From: Cytophagales bacterium UBA2561 | Lineage (GTDB): Bacteria > Bacteroidota > Bacteroidia > Cytophagales > Thermoflexibacteraceae | NCBI GenBank assembly: GCA_002340355.1 | Contig: DDLX01000042.1 | Location: 1-64,000, forward strand | Length of the DNA stretch: 64,000 nt | Reading direction: 5' to 3' | Part shown: positions 36,683-46,452 of the stretch, in pieces | Numbering within the stretch: position 1 is the first letter of the stretch | Layout: each line of letters opens with the position of its first letter | The notes under the pieces: generated by a model | Database searches by the model: none | What the model saw: only the letters and a program-made list of their open reading frames with translations | Told to the model about the DNA's origin: nothing | Program-made: the position numbers and the translations under genes

Positions 36683-39124
36683 TTACGTAGAAAAAACAGA
36701 AACGCCATATTTTTGAGGAAGTATTTTCGTCTTACAAAATAAAAAAATACTACACATTGCTCCGCCTTGATTTCGATTTGCAACTTCGATTATTCCGCCA
36801 TGATTTTCAATAATTTGATGAGTAATAAATAATCCAAGTCCTGTGCCTTTGCCAACATCTTGAGTCGTAAAAAATGGCTCAAATACTTTTTTGTGGACTT
36901 CCTCAGGAATTCCTATTCCATTGTCAGCAATTAGAATCTGCACGCCATGTTGAGCCTTATCGTATTTGGTCGTAATTTCAATTTTTCCTTTTTGGTTATC
37001 TACTGCTTGAATAGCATTATTAAGTACATTCAAAAATACTTGATTAATTTCCCCAGGAATGCAATCAACCAAAGGAATATTTTCGGCATAATGTCGGCAA
37101 ACTTTAATATTTTGGATTGAATAATGCAAAACTGTCAAAGTGGCTTCTAAATTTTCATGAATATCAATGGGTTTAGGCATATTTTGGTCAAGGCGTGAAA
37201 AAATTTTAAGTCCTCGAACAATGCCTTCAATTCGCTCTGAACCTTGTCGAATATCATCAATGGCTTCCAGAATATCATTTGGTAATTCCGAAAAATATAA
37301 TTTATCCTTAAGATCTTGGAGTTTTTTAGCTTGTTTTTGATGTTCTTCAATATCCTTAATATTTTCTAAATCAATTTGTTGCTCTAAAATTTTCAATAAA
37401 TCTTTGAAGTCTTGTTCCAAGGTTTCGGAAGCAGATGCAATAAAATTAATTGGGTTATTAAATTCATGTGCCACTCCTGCGGTAAGTTGTCCAACCGAAG
37501 CCATTTTTTCAGATTGTAACATCTGAGCCTGTGTTGCTTGCAATTTCTGAAGTGTTTTTTGCAATTCCTGATTCGCCTCTTCGGCTTTTTGTTTTTCCTT
37601 TGTAATTATTTGATATTGTGAGTCGATTTGCGTGTTTTTTCGTTTTAGTTTCCGAACGGCTTGATTTCGCTGGCGTAACGTATAAAATAAGACGATTAAA
37701 AATATAATCATCAATAACAAGCCTCCTCCAACCGTCATAAGTTGCATACGTTGAATATCAAGTTCTTGAGCTTGCTTTTGTTGTTGTGTTCGAAGTATTT
37801 CGTTTTCTTTTCGGGCTTTATCCATTTCAGCTTCAATTCGCATTCCAGCTAGTTTATTCGCATTCAGCTTTGAAAAAATACTATCCTTAACTGAAATGTG
37901 CTTCTGATAATATTCAAGAGAAGTTTTATAGTTTCCTTGTTTTTCATAAATACAAGACATATTTCTATAATTACTTCGGATAATATCCGTATATCCCTCT
38001 TTCTTAGCAATACTCATACTATGCCGAGTGGCACGCATGGCTTTAATTAATAGCTTCATTTTCAAATAACTACGACTCAACCCTTCGTCAGACTTAGCGA
38101 TCAGATATCGGTCATTTACTAAGTGAGCGGATAATCCTGCGTATCGAAAAAACAATTCTCCCTTCTCATCTTCTCCTTTTTTGAGATAAGTATTAGCACG
38201 ATGAATATTACATAATACTTTATCACGTATCTTATGATGTTTATCAAATTTATTGTATGCTAATTCATAATACTTTAGCGCATTATCATACTCTTTTTTG
38301 GTTTCAAAAACTTTCCCTATATTCCGAAGTGTGTAAGCTTCTCCAATTTCATAATGACTTTGTTTAGCTAATTTCAAAGCTTGCTCAAAATACTCATATG
38401 CAACTGCACTATTCTTCCAGTGTAGATATAACTCTCCAATCCGATTTTGTAGGATAATCGTTCCATTTTCATCATTTTGTTTATGTCGAAGATGTAGGGC
38501 ATCTTCATAGTACTCGGCAGCTTGATTATAATCACCCCACGCCTCATAAATTTCTCCAATTGCTTTTTGAGTATTCGCCACATCATCAATATGTTGCTGA
38601 TCATGAGCAATTTGTAAGGCATCTTTGTAATAACGTAAAGCTTCAGATAACTTTCCTGTATTTTGAGCATATTCTCCCATCTCCAGATGACACTCCTTAA
38701 TACGAATCGAATCTTGGAATTCGTAAGCCATCCAAACTGCTTGATTATACATAAGAGCTGCCGAATCATACATCTGTAACCTTCGATAAAATCTACCTAC
38801 ATTTCGGTAAGCTTCGTATTTTATTTCCCACTTTTTTGTCATCTGAGCAACTTGTTGAGAATGACTCAATGCGTTTCGAAGTTGTGACTTAGTTTCCTTA
38901 GATAGAATAGGTAACATATTCGAAAGTTGATTCAGAATATGGTGTTGTTCTTCAAATGATGACGTATGAATAAGTTTTTTCTGTAGAGAATCAAACAAGG
39001 TATTGGCAGTACTTTGTTGTGCCTGCGTTTTTTGCCAATATCCCATTAAACCTATCATTATCAGCCCATAGCGGAGATAAGTATGCCAACAAAAACGTAA
39101 ATAAAACGGCTTCATGTTTTGCAT
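36683..39124 (-). CDS. TPR sensor histidine kinase
   Basis: About 813 residues from the ATG at 39124; a TTG at 39136 is the only longer start, and ATG 39115 is also possible. A signal peptide or anchor (HTYLRYGLIMIGLMGYW) is followed by TPR repeats over about residues 90-430 (YYEDALHLRHKQ, YFEQALKLAKQ, YYELAYNKFDK). One membrane helix lies near 455-475 (TVGGGLLLMIIFLIVLFY), then a coiled coil, a HisKA domain with phospho-His at about 553 in VAHEFNNPINF, and an ATPase domain (NAIQAV, ADNGIGIPEE, GTGLGLFITHQII). It is typical of Bacteroidota two-component sensors. No response regulator is adjacent. It lies 104 bases after a second kinase gene. Confidence 0.92.
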   Translation of the reverse strand: MQNMKPFYLRFCWHTYLRYGLIMIGLMGYWQKTQAQQSTANTLFDSLQKKLIHTSSFEEQHHILNQLSNMLPILSKETKSQLRNALSHSQQVAQMTKKWEIKYEAYRNVGRFYRRLQMYDSAALMYNQAVWMAYEFQDSIRIKECHLEMGEYAQNTGKLSEALRYYKDALQIAHDQQHIDDVANTQKAIGEIYEAWGDYNQAAEYYEDALHLRHKQNDENGTIILQNRIGELYLHWKNSAVAYEYFEQALKLAKQSHYEIGEAYTLRNIGKVFETKKEYDNALKYYELAYNKFDKHHKIRDKVLCNIHRANTYLKKGEDEKGELFFRYAGLSAHLVNDRYLIAKSDEGLSRSYLKMKLLIKAMRATRHSMSIAKKEGYTDIIRSNYRNMSCIYEKQGNYKTSLEYYQKHISVKDSIFSKLNANKLAGMRIEAEMDKARKENEILRTQQQKQAQELDIQRMQLMTVGGGLLLMIIFLIVLFYTLRQRNQAVRKLKRKNTQIDSQYQIITKEKQKAEEANQELQKTLQKLQATQAQMLQSEKMASVGQLTAGVAHEFNNPINFIASASETLEQDFKDLLKILEQQIDLENIKDIEEHQKQAKKLQDLKDKLYFSELPNDILEAIDDIRQGSERIEGIVRGLKIFSRLDQNMPKPIDIHENLEATLTVLHYSIQNIKVCRHYAENIPLVDCIPGEINQVFLNVLNNAIQAVDNQKGKIEITTKYDKAQHGVQILIADNGIGIPEEVHKKVFEPFFTTQDVGKGTGLGLFITHQIIENHGGIIEVANRNQGGAMCSIFLFCKTKILPQKYGVSVFST

Positions 39125-39228
39125 TTTCGCACTCAAATTGGAGTCTATTATTCACACTGAATAATTTTAACTTATGTTGAGAATGTCGTGTTTGTTGCCT
39201 TTCTTGAAAAGAAAATAATCAATTGATT

Positions 39229-41547
39229 TTAGTTATATTGAGTAATCGGTAATCGAATAATAAAAGAAGTTCCTTTATTCTCTTGACTTTCTACTTTGAT
39301 TTCTCCCCGATGTTGTTCAATAATACTATGTGAGATGGCTAATCCCAATCCTGTCGACCCCGATTTTCCATATGTAAAGAAAGGGTCAAAGATTTTTGGT
39401 TGGTAAGATTCTGGAATTCCTTTCCCTGTATCTTTTACGATAATTTTTACAAAGTTATTGTTTTCATATTCTGTTGAAATCGAAATTGTTCCAATGTTTG
39501 GAATTGCTTGAATCGCATTTAGTAATAAATTCATGAAAACCTGATTCAACTGTCCAGGATACCCTTCCATATTGGTAATTCGTGCATCGTAATCTTTGGT
39601 AATCCGAATTCGAGATTCATATTCTCCTCGTAACAAATTTAAGGTAACGTCTAAATTTTCATGTAAATCTATGATTTTCAAAACATCTTCGTCCAAGCGG
39701 GAAAATGTCCGTAATCCTTTTACAATCTTCATTGTTCGATTTGCTCCTGTCTTAATGTCAATTAGTACTTGTGCAATATCATCTTTTAGCTCGCCATAAT
39801 TTAATAAAATTTTGAGTTTTTTGACCTCTTTCCGCACTTTTTCGAGTTCTTCAGGAGTTTGTGCCTCGTCAATCGCCGCATATTTATCTGAAATTTCCAC
39901 CAAATCATCCAAAAGCGTTTGTACAGTATCTACTCCAGCATAAACAAAATTAATTGGATTATTTATTTCGTGTGCCATACCTGCTGTCAATTGTCCAAGT
40001 GAAGCCATTTTTTCAGAATGAATCAGACGAGTTTGAGTAGTTTTGAGGTCTTCGAGAGCCACGCGTAATTTTTCTTTCTGATGTTCGAGTTTACTATTTT
40101 TGATAACAACTTCCTGCCCTACTCTTCGAATTTTCTCAGATTGTACGCTAATTTTTTCTTGCTGACGAATTAACTCCTCATTTTTTCTCTGAAGTTTTGC
40201 TTGATTATCAGATAATTGCCGATTTATTTTCTCAAGGGATTTTGTTCGTTCTTGTACAATATGCTCTAAGTTCTGATTCGTATAATTTAGTTTATGACTT
40301 AACTCTTCCGAATTTTGCAATGCTTTTGTAAATCGAAAAGCAAGAGTCAAAGCTTGCGCTCCCACAAAAGCAAATATTCCCATAGGAACATAAAACCCTG
40401 TATTAATTACCCGTTGAACATACAAAATATCATTAATCATAGCCATAAATAATATTATTGCTCCTGATAAACAGACTCGGCTTGCTCTTCGGTTATTTTT
40501 TATAGCTAACACAATGACTATCAACAGATAAATTCCTGAAAGCATGGAGAAAATTTGATATATTCCAAGCGTATGAGTAAAAATAGAAGGAGGAAGAATA
40601 ATGACTAAAACGCCAAAAAGCAAGCTAATTGCGGTTATTAATCGAATAATATTATTCGAAGACTCATTCGGAAATAATGAATATACGAAGTGGGCAATTA
40701 ATGGAATACTTAGATAAAAGGTAAGGTACTCTATTTTTATAAGAATATTCCAGTTTCCAATTAAGTAGTGTAACAAAAATTCACCTGTCGTAATCGTTCG
40801 CAAACCAATCATAAAACAAAGTCCTCCAAAATATAGGGCTTCCACCAATTGACGACGCAAATAATACAATCCAAAATGATAAATACCCATAATAAGTATT
40901 GCTCCAAGTATCAATACATCAAAGAACCATGCTTGTTCCCGTTCTGTCCGAAGTTGTTCTTCTGTTCCAAACTTAATTGGAAACCAAGCTCCTCCTGAAC
41001 GATGTTCAAAATTAGCGACCTGTACCACAATGTCTAATTGGTCGGAATCAGGAATAAAGTCGGCTACAGCAGGCGCATAATAGGCTTCTGTCTCATCCGC
41101 ACTTCGTCCGACTTTTCCTGCTTGATAAATTTTCTTGCCATTGACATAAATTTTGCAGGCAGATCCAAAAGTTTTTAGCCGTAGAGCAGCTTTAGAAACC
41201 TTCTTTCTATTTAATAAAACATTAAGCCGAAAAGAAGCATACCCCTCTGCACCTAATTTTTTACCTGCTACTTGTTGGCCATTCCAAATCGAAGGTAAAG
41301 TGATATAACTTGTTACATCCACAGGATTCGTATCAGGAAAGTCGTCTTCGTAGAGGAATTGTCGCCAATAAAACTTCCACTCTCCTCTTAATTCTACAGC
41401 TCCGTCTCCCTCAAAATCCCAATAACGTAAGTCAATTTGTCCTTTCTTGACTTCAGGAATAGGCATATCCGCCTGAGCATAAGGAAGTCCAATGAACAGC
41501 AGACTAATAACACCAAGTAAACATTTAATCAAAAAAACTTGTTTCAT
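39229..41547 (-). CDS. 7TMR-DISM sensor histidine kinase
   Basis: A 772-residue protein. The signal peptide ends near PYAQA. An extracellular jelly-roll domain (about residues 35-210; GEWKFYWRQF, CKIYVNGKKIYQAG) is a 7TMR-DISM or carbohydrate-binding-like sensor. Seven membrane segments (about 215-410) and a long coiled coil (415-510) follow, then HisKA with phospho-His526 in MAHEINNPINF and an ATPase domain (NAIQAI, DTGKGIPES, STGLGLAISHSII). It shares the kinase style (H-E-x-NNPINF) with the TPR kinase downstream and may form an operon with it. The signal and partner regulator are unknown. Confidence 0.93.
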   Translation of the reverse strand: MKQVFLIKCLLGVISLLFIGLPYAQADMPIPEVKKGQIDLRYWDFEGDGAVELRGEWKFYWRQFLYEDDFPDTNPVDVTSYITLPSIWNGQQVAGKKLGAEGYASFRLNVLLNRKKVSKAALRLKTFGSACKIYVNGKKIYQAGKVGRSADETEAYYAPAVADFIPDSDQLDIVVQVANFEHRSGGAWFPIKFGTEEQLRTEREQAWFFDVLILGAILIMGIYHFGLYYLRRQLVEALYFGGLCFMIGLRTITTGEFLLHYLIGNWNILIKIEYLTFYLSIPLIAHFVYSLFPNESSNNIIRLITAISLLFGVLVIILPPSIFTHTLGIYQIFSMLSGIYLLIVIVLAIKNNRRASRVCLSGAIILFMAMINDILYVQRVINTGFYVPMGIFAFVGAQALTLAFRFTKALQNSEELSHKLNYTNQNLEHIVQERTKSLEKINRQLSDNQAKLQRKNEELIRQQEKISVQSEKIRRVGQEVVIKNSKLEHQKEKLRVALEDLKTTQTRLIHSEKMASLGQLTAGMAHEINNPINFVYAGVDTVQTLLDDLVEISDKYAAIDEAQTPEELEKVRKEVKKLKILLNYGELKDDIAQVLIDIKTGANRTMKIVKGLRTFSRLDEDVLKIIDLHENLDVTLNLLRGEYESRIRITKDYDARITNMEGYPGQLNQVFMNLLLNAIQAIPNIGTISISTEYENNNFVKIIVKDTGKGIPESYQPKIFDPFFTYGKSGSTGLGLAISHSIIEQHRGEIKVESQENKGTSFIIRLPITQYN

Positions 41548-42098
41548 AGATTACAATAACAAATGACTTGATTCTAAAGAGTTATTAAAGCAATTGTCGT
41601 GCATTTTTTTAGCACTTTTAAGTGGAGTCTTTTTTTCTCATTTATTTGTCTCTTGAAAAACCTCTGAGATTATTGAAAGTTCCATAAAAAATAGGCTAAA
41701 GCGATTTTACTTTAGAAAATGATTTGAAAATTTTTAGAAAATAACATAGAGTTGTGGATATTAACTTCTACAAATAACCGTAAGATATTATTTACAAAAG
41801 AAGCGTAACCAATGTCTTATCTAGGTTACCTCTTAATCCCCTCTTTTTAACGATCTAATCAATAGTATAAAAAAAACTCATAATGCTCAAGACACCATGA
41901 GATTTAATAGATAATTTGTATGGAGAAGATGTATTTTCGTCAAGCTTGGAAGTAATTGATTAATACCTTGCATCTATATCAAAGTTCTTTCCTATACTCT
42001 TAAATAGTTTCTTTCCCAGAAACTGTATATAATGAAGAATAACTGAAATGATATGTTAATAAATTTATGTAGTATAGCAAACTAAAGATGTTGACTTA
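41548..42098. other. Gene-free AT-rich stretch
   Basis: I find no convincing coding frame or RNA gene in these 551 bases between a kinase gene and an orphan gene, both on the minus strand. A short CCTCTGAGATTATTGAAAG segment near 41661 faintly recalls the MITE termini but has no partner. The promoter of the 7TMR-DISM kinase must lie here. Confidence 0.5.
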
Positions 42099-43673
42099 TC
42101 ACATTTCCAAAGTCATATCAAGGAGCTGTTTTTTTGTAACCAAACTCCGATAAGTTTCTAAAAAAGAGGTTTTAGATAGTTTGCCTTTTATCCAAGTTTG
42201 TAACAAATTGTATTCTAATTTTTGCCAAGGTAAATCTTGTTCAGGAAGCCGATACAAATAATCTTCTATCTCAGAAATAATCTTTAGGGTATCCTCATTA
42301 TCGACAGTATTGTATAGTTTACGTAATTTTTTGAGTAATACAATTTCTAAAGTCGTATCATATTCCTGTTTTTTAAAGAAACGATTAGCTGAACGATACG
42401 TATAATCTAAAACATCTAAATTGCCTATTTCATAATCCAGTATGATATTCCAAATCCGCAAAAAACACTTATGAGTGCTGTATATATGTTGATACTTATC
42501 ATTTTTCAAAATATAATTATATCGTAGGGCATTCTGTAGATCATTCACCAAAAAATATCCCATACTCATCATTTGTTGGATACGAAACTCCCAAAAAATG
42601 CCACATGCCTGTCTATCTTTTTGGCTTATGTCTTCCAATTTTTCTGTTAATTCTGTAGGAGAGGCATAGGCTAAGCACTCTAAACATTCAATTACAGAAA
42701 TGAGCAATTCTTGCGCTTCTTGAGGTATAAAGTCAATAAGTGTGGTTTCTATTTCAGTTAAATATATCTTATAATCTGCTGATAAGTTAGTTACTATTCC
42801 TATCCATAGATATTCAAAAATATGTTTAATATACTCTTCTGAAAAGAATTTTTTCTTAGTATCATTTTCTTCCCAAAGCTTCATAAGTTTTTGATAATAA
42901 CCATACGAATGCTGATAATTATTCAACGATATATGATATAAAGCATTAATTTCATAATAAGAAAGCCTTACTCGAAAGGAGAATTTGGTAAGTGATTGGT
43001 TCATGACCATATTATCAATGAGACATAATAATTCGTGCTTATTTTCTAGGATATTAACCTTACCTTGTTGCTGATGTATCAATTTTACCTTTGTTAGTAA
43101 TTCCAGCAATTCGATATTCAATTTTGTTTCTTCTAATAAGGTTAAGTCTTCTTCTATGGATGAATTGTATGTTGAAGAATATAAAACGTATTGTGATAAT
43201 CGATTTTCCCAAGTGGTTACTTGTGGCATATAGCTATAAACTTCCCGTTTCAGAATGACACGCCTTGCTTTTTGTAGTACTGTAAAGCTTTGTTGATATA
43301 GCGTTTTATGATATAAAATCGCTGTCTGTTCTAATAATCCCTGAATTTCAAAATTAGGATTATGTTCACGATATAAGTACCTTATATTCATTAAGATTTT
43401 TTGATAAAGTACATATTTTATATTTGCAAATTTATGCCTATTAAGACGCATATATTTTTGCAATGCAAAATACAACTTGTCTTCATTGTATTCTAACTGT
43501 TTATCTATCATTTCAAACATCTTTAAGTATGTCTTCAGCCTCGTTTCTCCTCCACTCTGTTTGAAGGTCATTTTTAAGTATCTTTTTTCTGATTTTGTTA
43601 ATGATTTTATCAGAACGAATAAATCTTGATTACTGAGGTTGCTCATGGTAAATGAATAGTTATTTCTTTTCAT
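42099..43673 (-). CDS. Orphan helical-repeat protein (Bacteroidota TPR-like family)
   Basis: A 524-residue soluble protein made almost wholly of helices. The N-terminus MSNLSNQDLFVLIKSL, then TKSEKRYLKM, resembles a group of uncharacterised Bacteroidota proteins that start with LF.LIKSLTKSEKRYFK. Helix pairs with Tyr/Leu spacing (YYEINALYHISLNNYQHSYG, YYQKLMKLWEEN) suggest divergent TPRs. There is no signal peptide or catalytic motif. ATGs at 43673 and 43646 are both possible; the second begins right at the conserved part. It is encoded alone. A scaffold role is a guess. Confidence 0.7.
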   Translation of the reverse strand: MKRNNYSFTMSNLSNQDLFVLIKSLTKSEKRYLKMTFKQSGGETRLKTYLKMFEMIDKQLEYNEDKLYFALQKYMRLNRHKFANIKYVLYQKILMNIRYLYREHNPNFEIQGLLEQTAILYHKTLYQQSFTVLQKARRVILKREVYSYMPQVTTWENRLSQYVLYSSTYNSSIEEDLTLLEETKLNIELLELLTKVKLIHQQQGKVNILENKHELLCLIDNMVMNQSLTKFSFRVRLSYYEINALYHISLNNYQHSYGYYQKLMKLWEENDTKKKFFSEEYIKHIFEYLWIGIVTNLSADYKIYLTEIETTLIDFIPQEAQELLISVIECLECLAYASPTELTEKLEDISQKDRQACGIFWEFRIQQMMSMGYFLVNDLQNALRYNYILKNDKYQHIYSTHKCFLRIWNIILDYEIGNLDVLDYTYRSANRFFKKQEYDTTLEIVLLKKLRKLYNTVDNEDTLKIISEIEDYLYRLPEQDLPWQKLEYNLLQTWIKGKLSKTSFLETYRSLVTKKQLLDMTLEM

Positions 43674-43767
43674 GAGCGATATTAATTATGTATTTGGTTA
43701 CTATCTAACCTTTTTTAAGGGCAAATCACATATTCAAAAAAAATATATAGTTTTTCAAAAAACAATA

Positions 43768-43945
43768 AGAGGTTGCTTAAATTTTTATATAAAAATTTGA
43801 CTATCAAGTTTTTATATAAATTTTCATAAAGTAAGGTTTGCAAACTCTACTTTATGGACATCAGCGATTTTGAGCAATGAAAGCTATTTCAGTAAATAAA
43901 GTTTATTCTCTAAATATATTTTTCAAAAATTTTTAAACAACCTCT
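43768..43945. mobile_element. MITE-like repeat, full-length copy B
   Basis: A 178-bp unit with inverted ends AGAGGTTGCTTAAA and TTTAAACAACCTCT (one mismatch), the same internal palindrome centred on TTTGCAAA (43821-43860), and shared flanking text (ATCAGCG-TTTTGAGCAATGAAAGC) with copy A. It has no coding capacity. AAG flanks both sides (43767-43769 region and 43946-43948), a possible short target duplication that I cannot confirm. Confidence 0.65.
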
Positions 43946-44444
43946 AAGCCTTGTTATGTTTTTATCATAACATTTTGTCATTTATGATTATATGACTAGA
44001 AGCAATTTTGAACCTATAAACAAAGTCATGATAAAATATAGCTCAATAGGATAGGGCAAAATATTTATCATGTACGTATTTTACAAGATTTAAATAAAAT
44101 AGATAATTGATAAGACGATTTCTTTCGGTGAGATAGCTTGGAGAAAAACATAATTACAAAAAAAAATCTGACATAAAGTCCTAGAAGGTTATGCCAGATT
44201 TTATAAATAGTGAATTTAGGTTTGTAATTATTACGAATTATTTAGTACACCCTAAAAAGGGCTGGTATCGCTGCATTTAAATACTCACAATGGTATCTGA
44301 TAATACCTTGATTGGTATTTTAACAAAGTGACACCAATAAAAACTTAGAATTATTTAATAATGAATGTGGATATAATATATTGAATATCATTTTATTACA
44401 AAAAAATTCAGGTGTAAATTTGATTTGAATCGGTATTCATGTGA
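43946..44444. other. Gene-free stretch downstream of the IS110 remnant
   Basis: No coding frame is supported in these ~500 bases. The end of the IS110-type element should lie here. ACCCTAAAAAGGGCTGGTAT near 44249 holds a short CCCT/AGGG inverted repeat, but I could not define an IS end. Confidence 0.4.
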
Positions 44445-45212
44445 TTATTTTTTGATGTAGTTTCTAATTTTCAAATAAGTAAAGAAACACATATTCTTAA
44501 TGCTTTGTAAGCTTAATAGAACTCCTCGTGTCAAATTAATAAGTGTTTTGGCAGCAGTCGTTCCTATGCCTGTGATCGATGTCAGAATATTCATTAACTG
44601 TTTAAGTTGATCATCATAGTCAATGATACGATTCATCTGCTTCTCAGCTTCTTTCAAGTCTTTATGTACCGTTTTCAAGGTATGTAAATAGCTTTTTTCC
44701 TTGAGTTGATAAATAGGTTTTTTATCATGTATCTTCGACTTGTTTAGTTCAGCCTTGATATGATTTTTGACTATAATTAATTGAATACGAATGGCTTGTA
44801 GTGCTTGCAATTTTTCAATGGATTCAGAAGTGGGAATATACAATAAAGCATCCTCTTGGTACTGCCAAGCATATTCAGCAAGTTGATGTGCATCTACTTT
44901 ATTTTTTTTACCTCTTTTTAATCCCATCGAATATCTAACTGTATTTACATTTTCAACCCAAATTGAATAGTCTTTCAGAATCAATGTATGTAATAAAACA
45001 TTAATATAGTATCTCGTATTTTTCAAACAAATCAGGGTAGTTCTAATCGAAAAATCAGCATATTTCTCAGACCAAGTATTTACACAAGAAAGAATCCTTG
45101 TGGACTGATTTTCAATAATTTGATGATCTAAAATCTCCGAAGCAGTCCGCAAAGTCAGGTAAAGTGTCGTTTTTTGGACATCAATCCCAATAAAGTAGAT
45201 ATAATTTGGCAT
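44445..45212 (-). pseudogene. IS110-family transposase, truncated
   Basis: A 255-residue frame with the IS110 DEDD (RuvC-like) N-terminal domain: Asp11 in IGIDVQKTTL, Glu87 in WVENVN, and Asp107 in KKNKVDAHQLAEYA. The usual motif is K-x-D-K-x-D; here the first Asp appears as Asn104. The C-terminal transposase_20 domain begins (ILTSITGIGTTAAKTLINLT), but the sequence then leaves the family pattern and stops after about 30 more residues. The Ser-containing active region (normally YAGLxP..SG) is lost. Intact proteins are 310-350 residues. The element is therefore dead; its noncoding left end at 45213-45480 could have held a bridge RNA. Confidence 0.85.
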
Positions 45213-45503
45213 AAGTGTGATACTAAAATTATATTATTTAATGTTTTGATATTAACTAAAAACATAAAATTCAAAAAAATAGTAGGATTGATTCATATGA
45301 TTATGCCTCTAATCTAAAACAATAACCACATTTCCTCTCCCTACTATCTTTTTCATCCTAAAGATCTGAGCGTAAAGAGCTTGTAATAAATTCTGTAAGT
45401 AAATTAATCTAAAAAGACCAGAGTATTGAAACCAGAAAGTTGAAAAAAAAGATATAAATAAATTTGGCTCCCATTTATCTAGGGTACCATGATTTTCTAA
45501 TAT

Positions 45504-46283
45504 TTAAATAGGATGAGTTTGTATAAAGGATTCCATTCCGAAAGATCCTTGATATATACCTGTCAAACTCACCAATAACTCGTTTGATTTACTTTCGTCA
45601 TGGACTTCTCCATCAAATCCCCCATTCTTGAGGTTTACTAAAATATCTTTAGTAGTTAAGTTCACTGAGTCTTTTTTTCCAGTAACCTTTATTATCATTT
45701 TATAGGGAATTTCTAAATCCTCCACCCAATTGATATACCATACCGCTTCAATCTTCGAGTTTGCTGGAATATTCAAAACGGTATCTATTTCATAAGCTTG
45801 TGATTGTCTGCTTGTCCATATCTGACCTGACTCAAGTATCAATTCTTGACCAGTCTCACTATTTTTATTTACTTGACTACTAGTTAAAAATGGAATCTTT
45901 AGTTCAGCTTCAACACCAATAGTTATTTTATGACCATACATTAATGTTTGCTGCATAAAGAAAGTAAATGAACTATTTTTGGTCTCAGATGACTTTACGA
46001 TTTGAGAAATTGTAGTATCAGTTGGATTCATATAAGTAAGTCTCCAAATCTCATTCCGTGAAATAGCTTTAGGAGGGCATGACTCTATCAGTGATTTTTC
46101 ATACTCAATATCCACAAGCTCAATACTCCAATCAATCAAATCATCATTAGGTCTTAATACAAACTCATACGGTTTTCGTCTATAACCTAAACTGTGACTT
46201 GAACTCATGCTAACCTTTTTGCTCTTATGCCAAGTAGAACAAATATTGCTACTTGACGAGCTTGTTTCGAAGCTGTTGTTCAT
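45504..46283 (-). CDS. Aerolysin-like (ETX/MTX2-type) beta-pore-forming protein
   Basis: A 259-residue protein with the look of the aerolysin superfamily pore module. Long Ser/Thr-rich amphipathic strands run NPTDTTISQIVKSSETKNSS, then TFFMQQTLMYGHKITIGVEA, then ELKIPFLTSS, followed by a matching strand pair (QIWTSRQSQAYEIDTVLNIP, ANSKIEAVWYINWVEDLEIP). This Ser/Thr strand, turn, and PxxSKIEAVW pattern is the family signature by eye. No signal peptide is present; the first ~35 residues are Ser-rich and disordered (FETSSSSSN). It would need lysis or a contractile/other secretion route to act outside. It carries the conserved leader shared by three orphan genes. The family call is inference. 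Confidence 0.6.
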   Translation of the reverse strand: MNNSFETSSSSSNICSTWHKSKKVSMSSSHSLGYRRKPYEFVLRPNDDLIDWSIELVDIEYEKSLIESCPPKAISRNEIWRLTYMNPTDTTISQIVKSSETKNSSFTFFMQQTLMYGHKITIGVEAELKIPFLTSSQVNKNSETGQELILESGQIWTSRQSQAYEIDTVLNIPANSKIEAVWYINWVEDLEIPYKMIIKVTGKKDSVNLTTKDILVNLKNGGFDGEVHDESKSNELLVSLTGIYQGSFGMESFIQTHPI

Positions 46284-46452
46284 AATTAGACGTATTTACT
46301 TTGGCATTTTCCTATTCTTTCCGAGGCTTCTCACAAAATCGCCTCTAGATTGAATATTCTTCGCACCATTCATTTTACAGGTGTAAAAGTAGAGTGAATA
46401 AAAAGAATAGAAAAACCATAAAAAGAGAGCTATCTGATTTCCAAAGGAGAGA
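46284..46452 (-). promoter_or_regulatory. Conserved leader, copy 1 (aerolysin-like gene)
   Basis: Read on the minus strand, the block runs CTCTTTTTATGG, then 25 bases, then TACTTTTACACCTGTAAAATGAA, 24 bases, a hairpin AGGCGATTTTGTGAGAAGCCT (46324-46344), AATAGGAAAA and the ATG 40 bases after the hairpin. The same elements at the same spacing occur before the genes at 51586 and 53996. TACTTTTA (46384-46391) resembles a -7 box. Confidence 0.7.
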
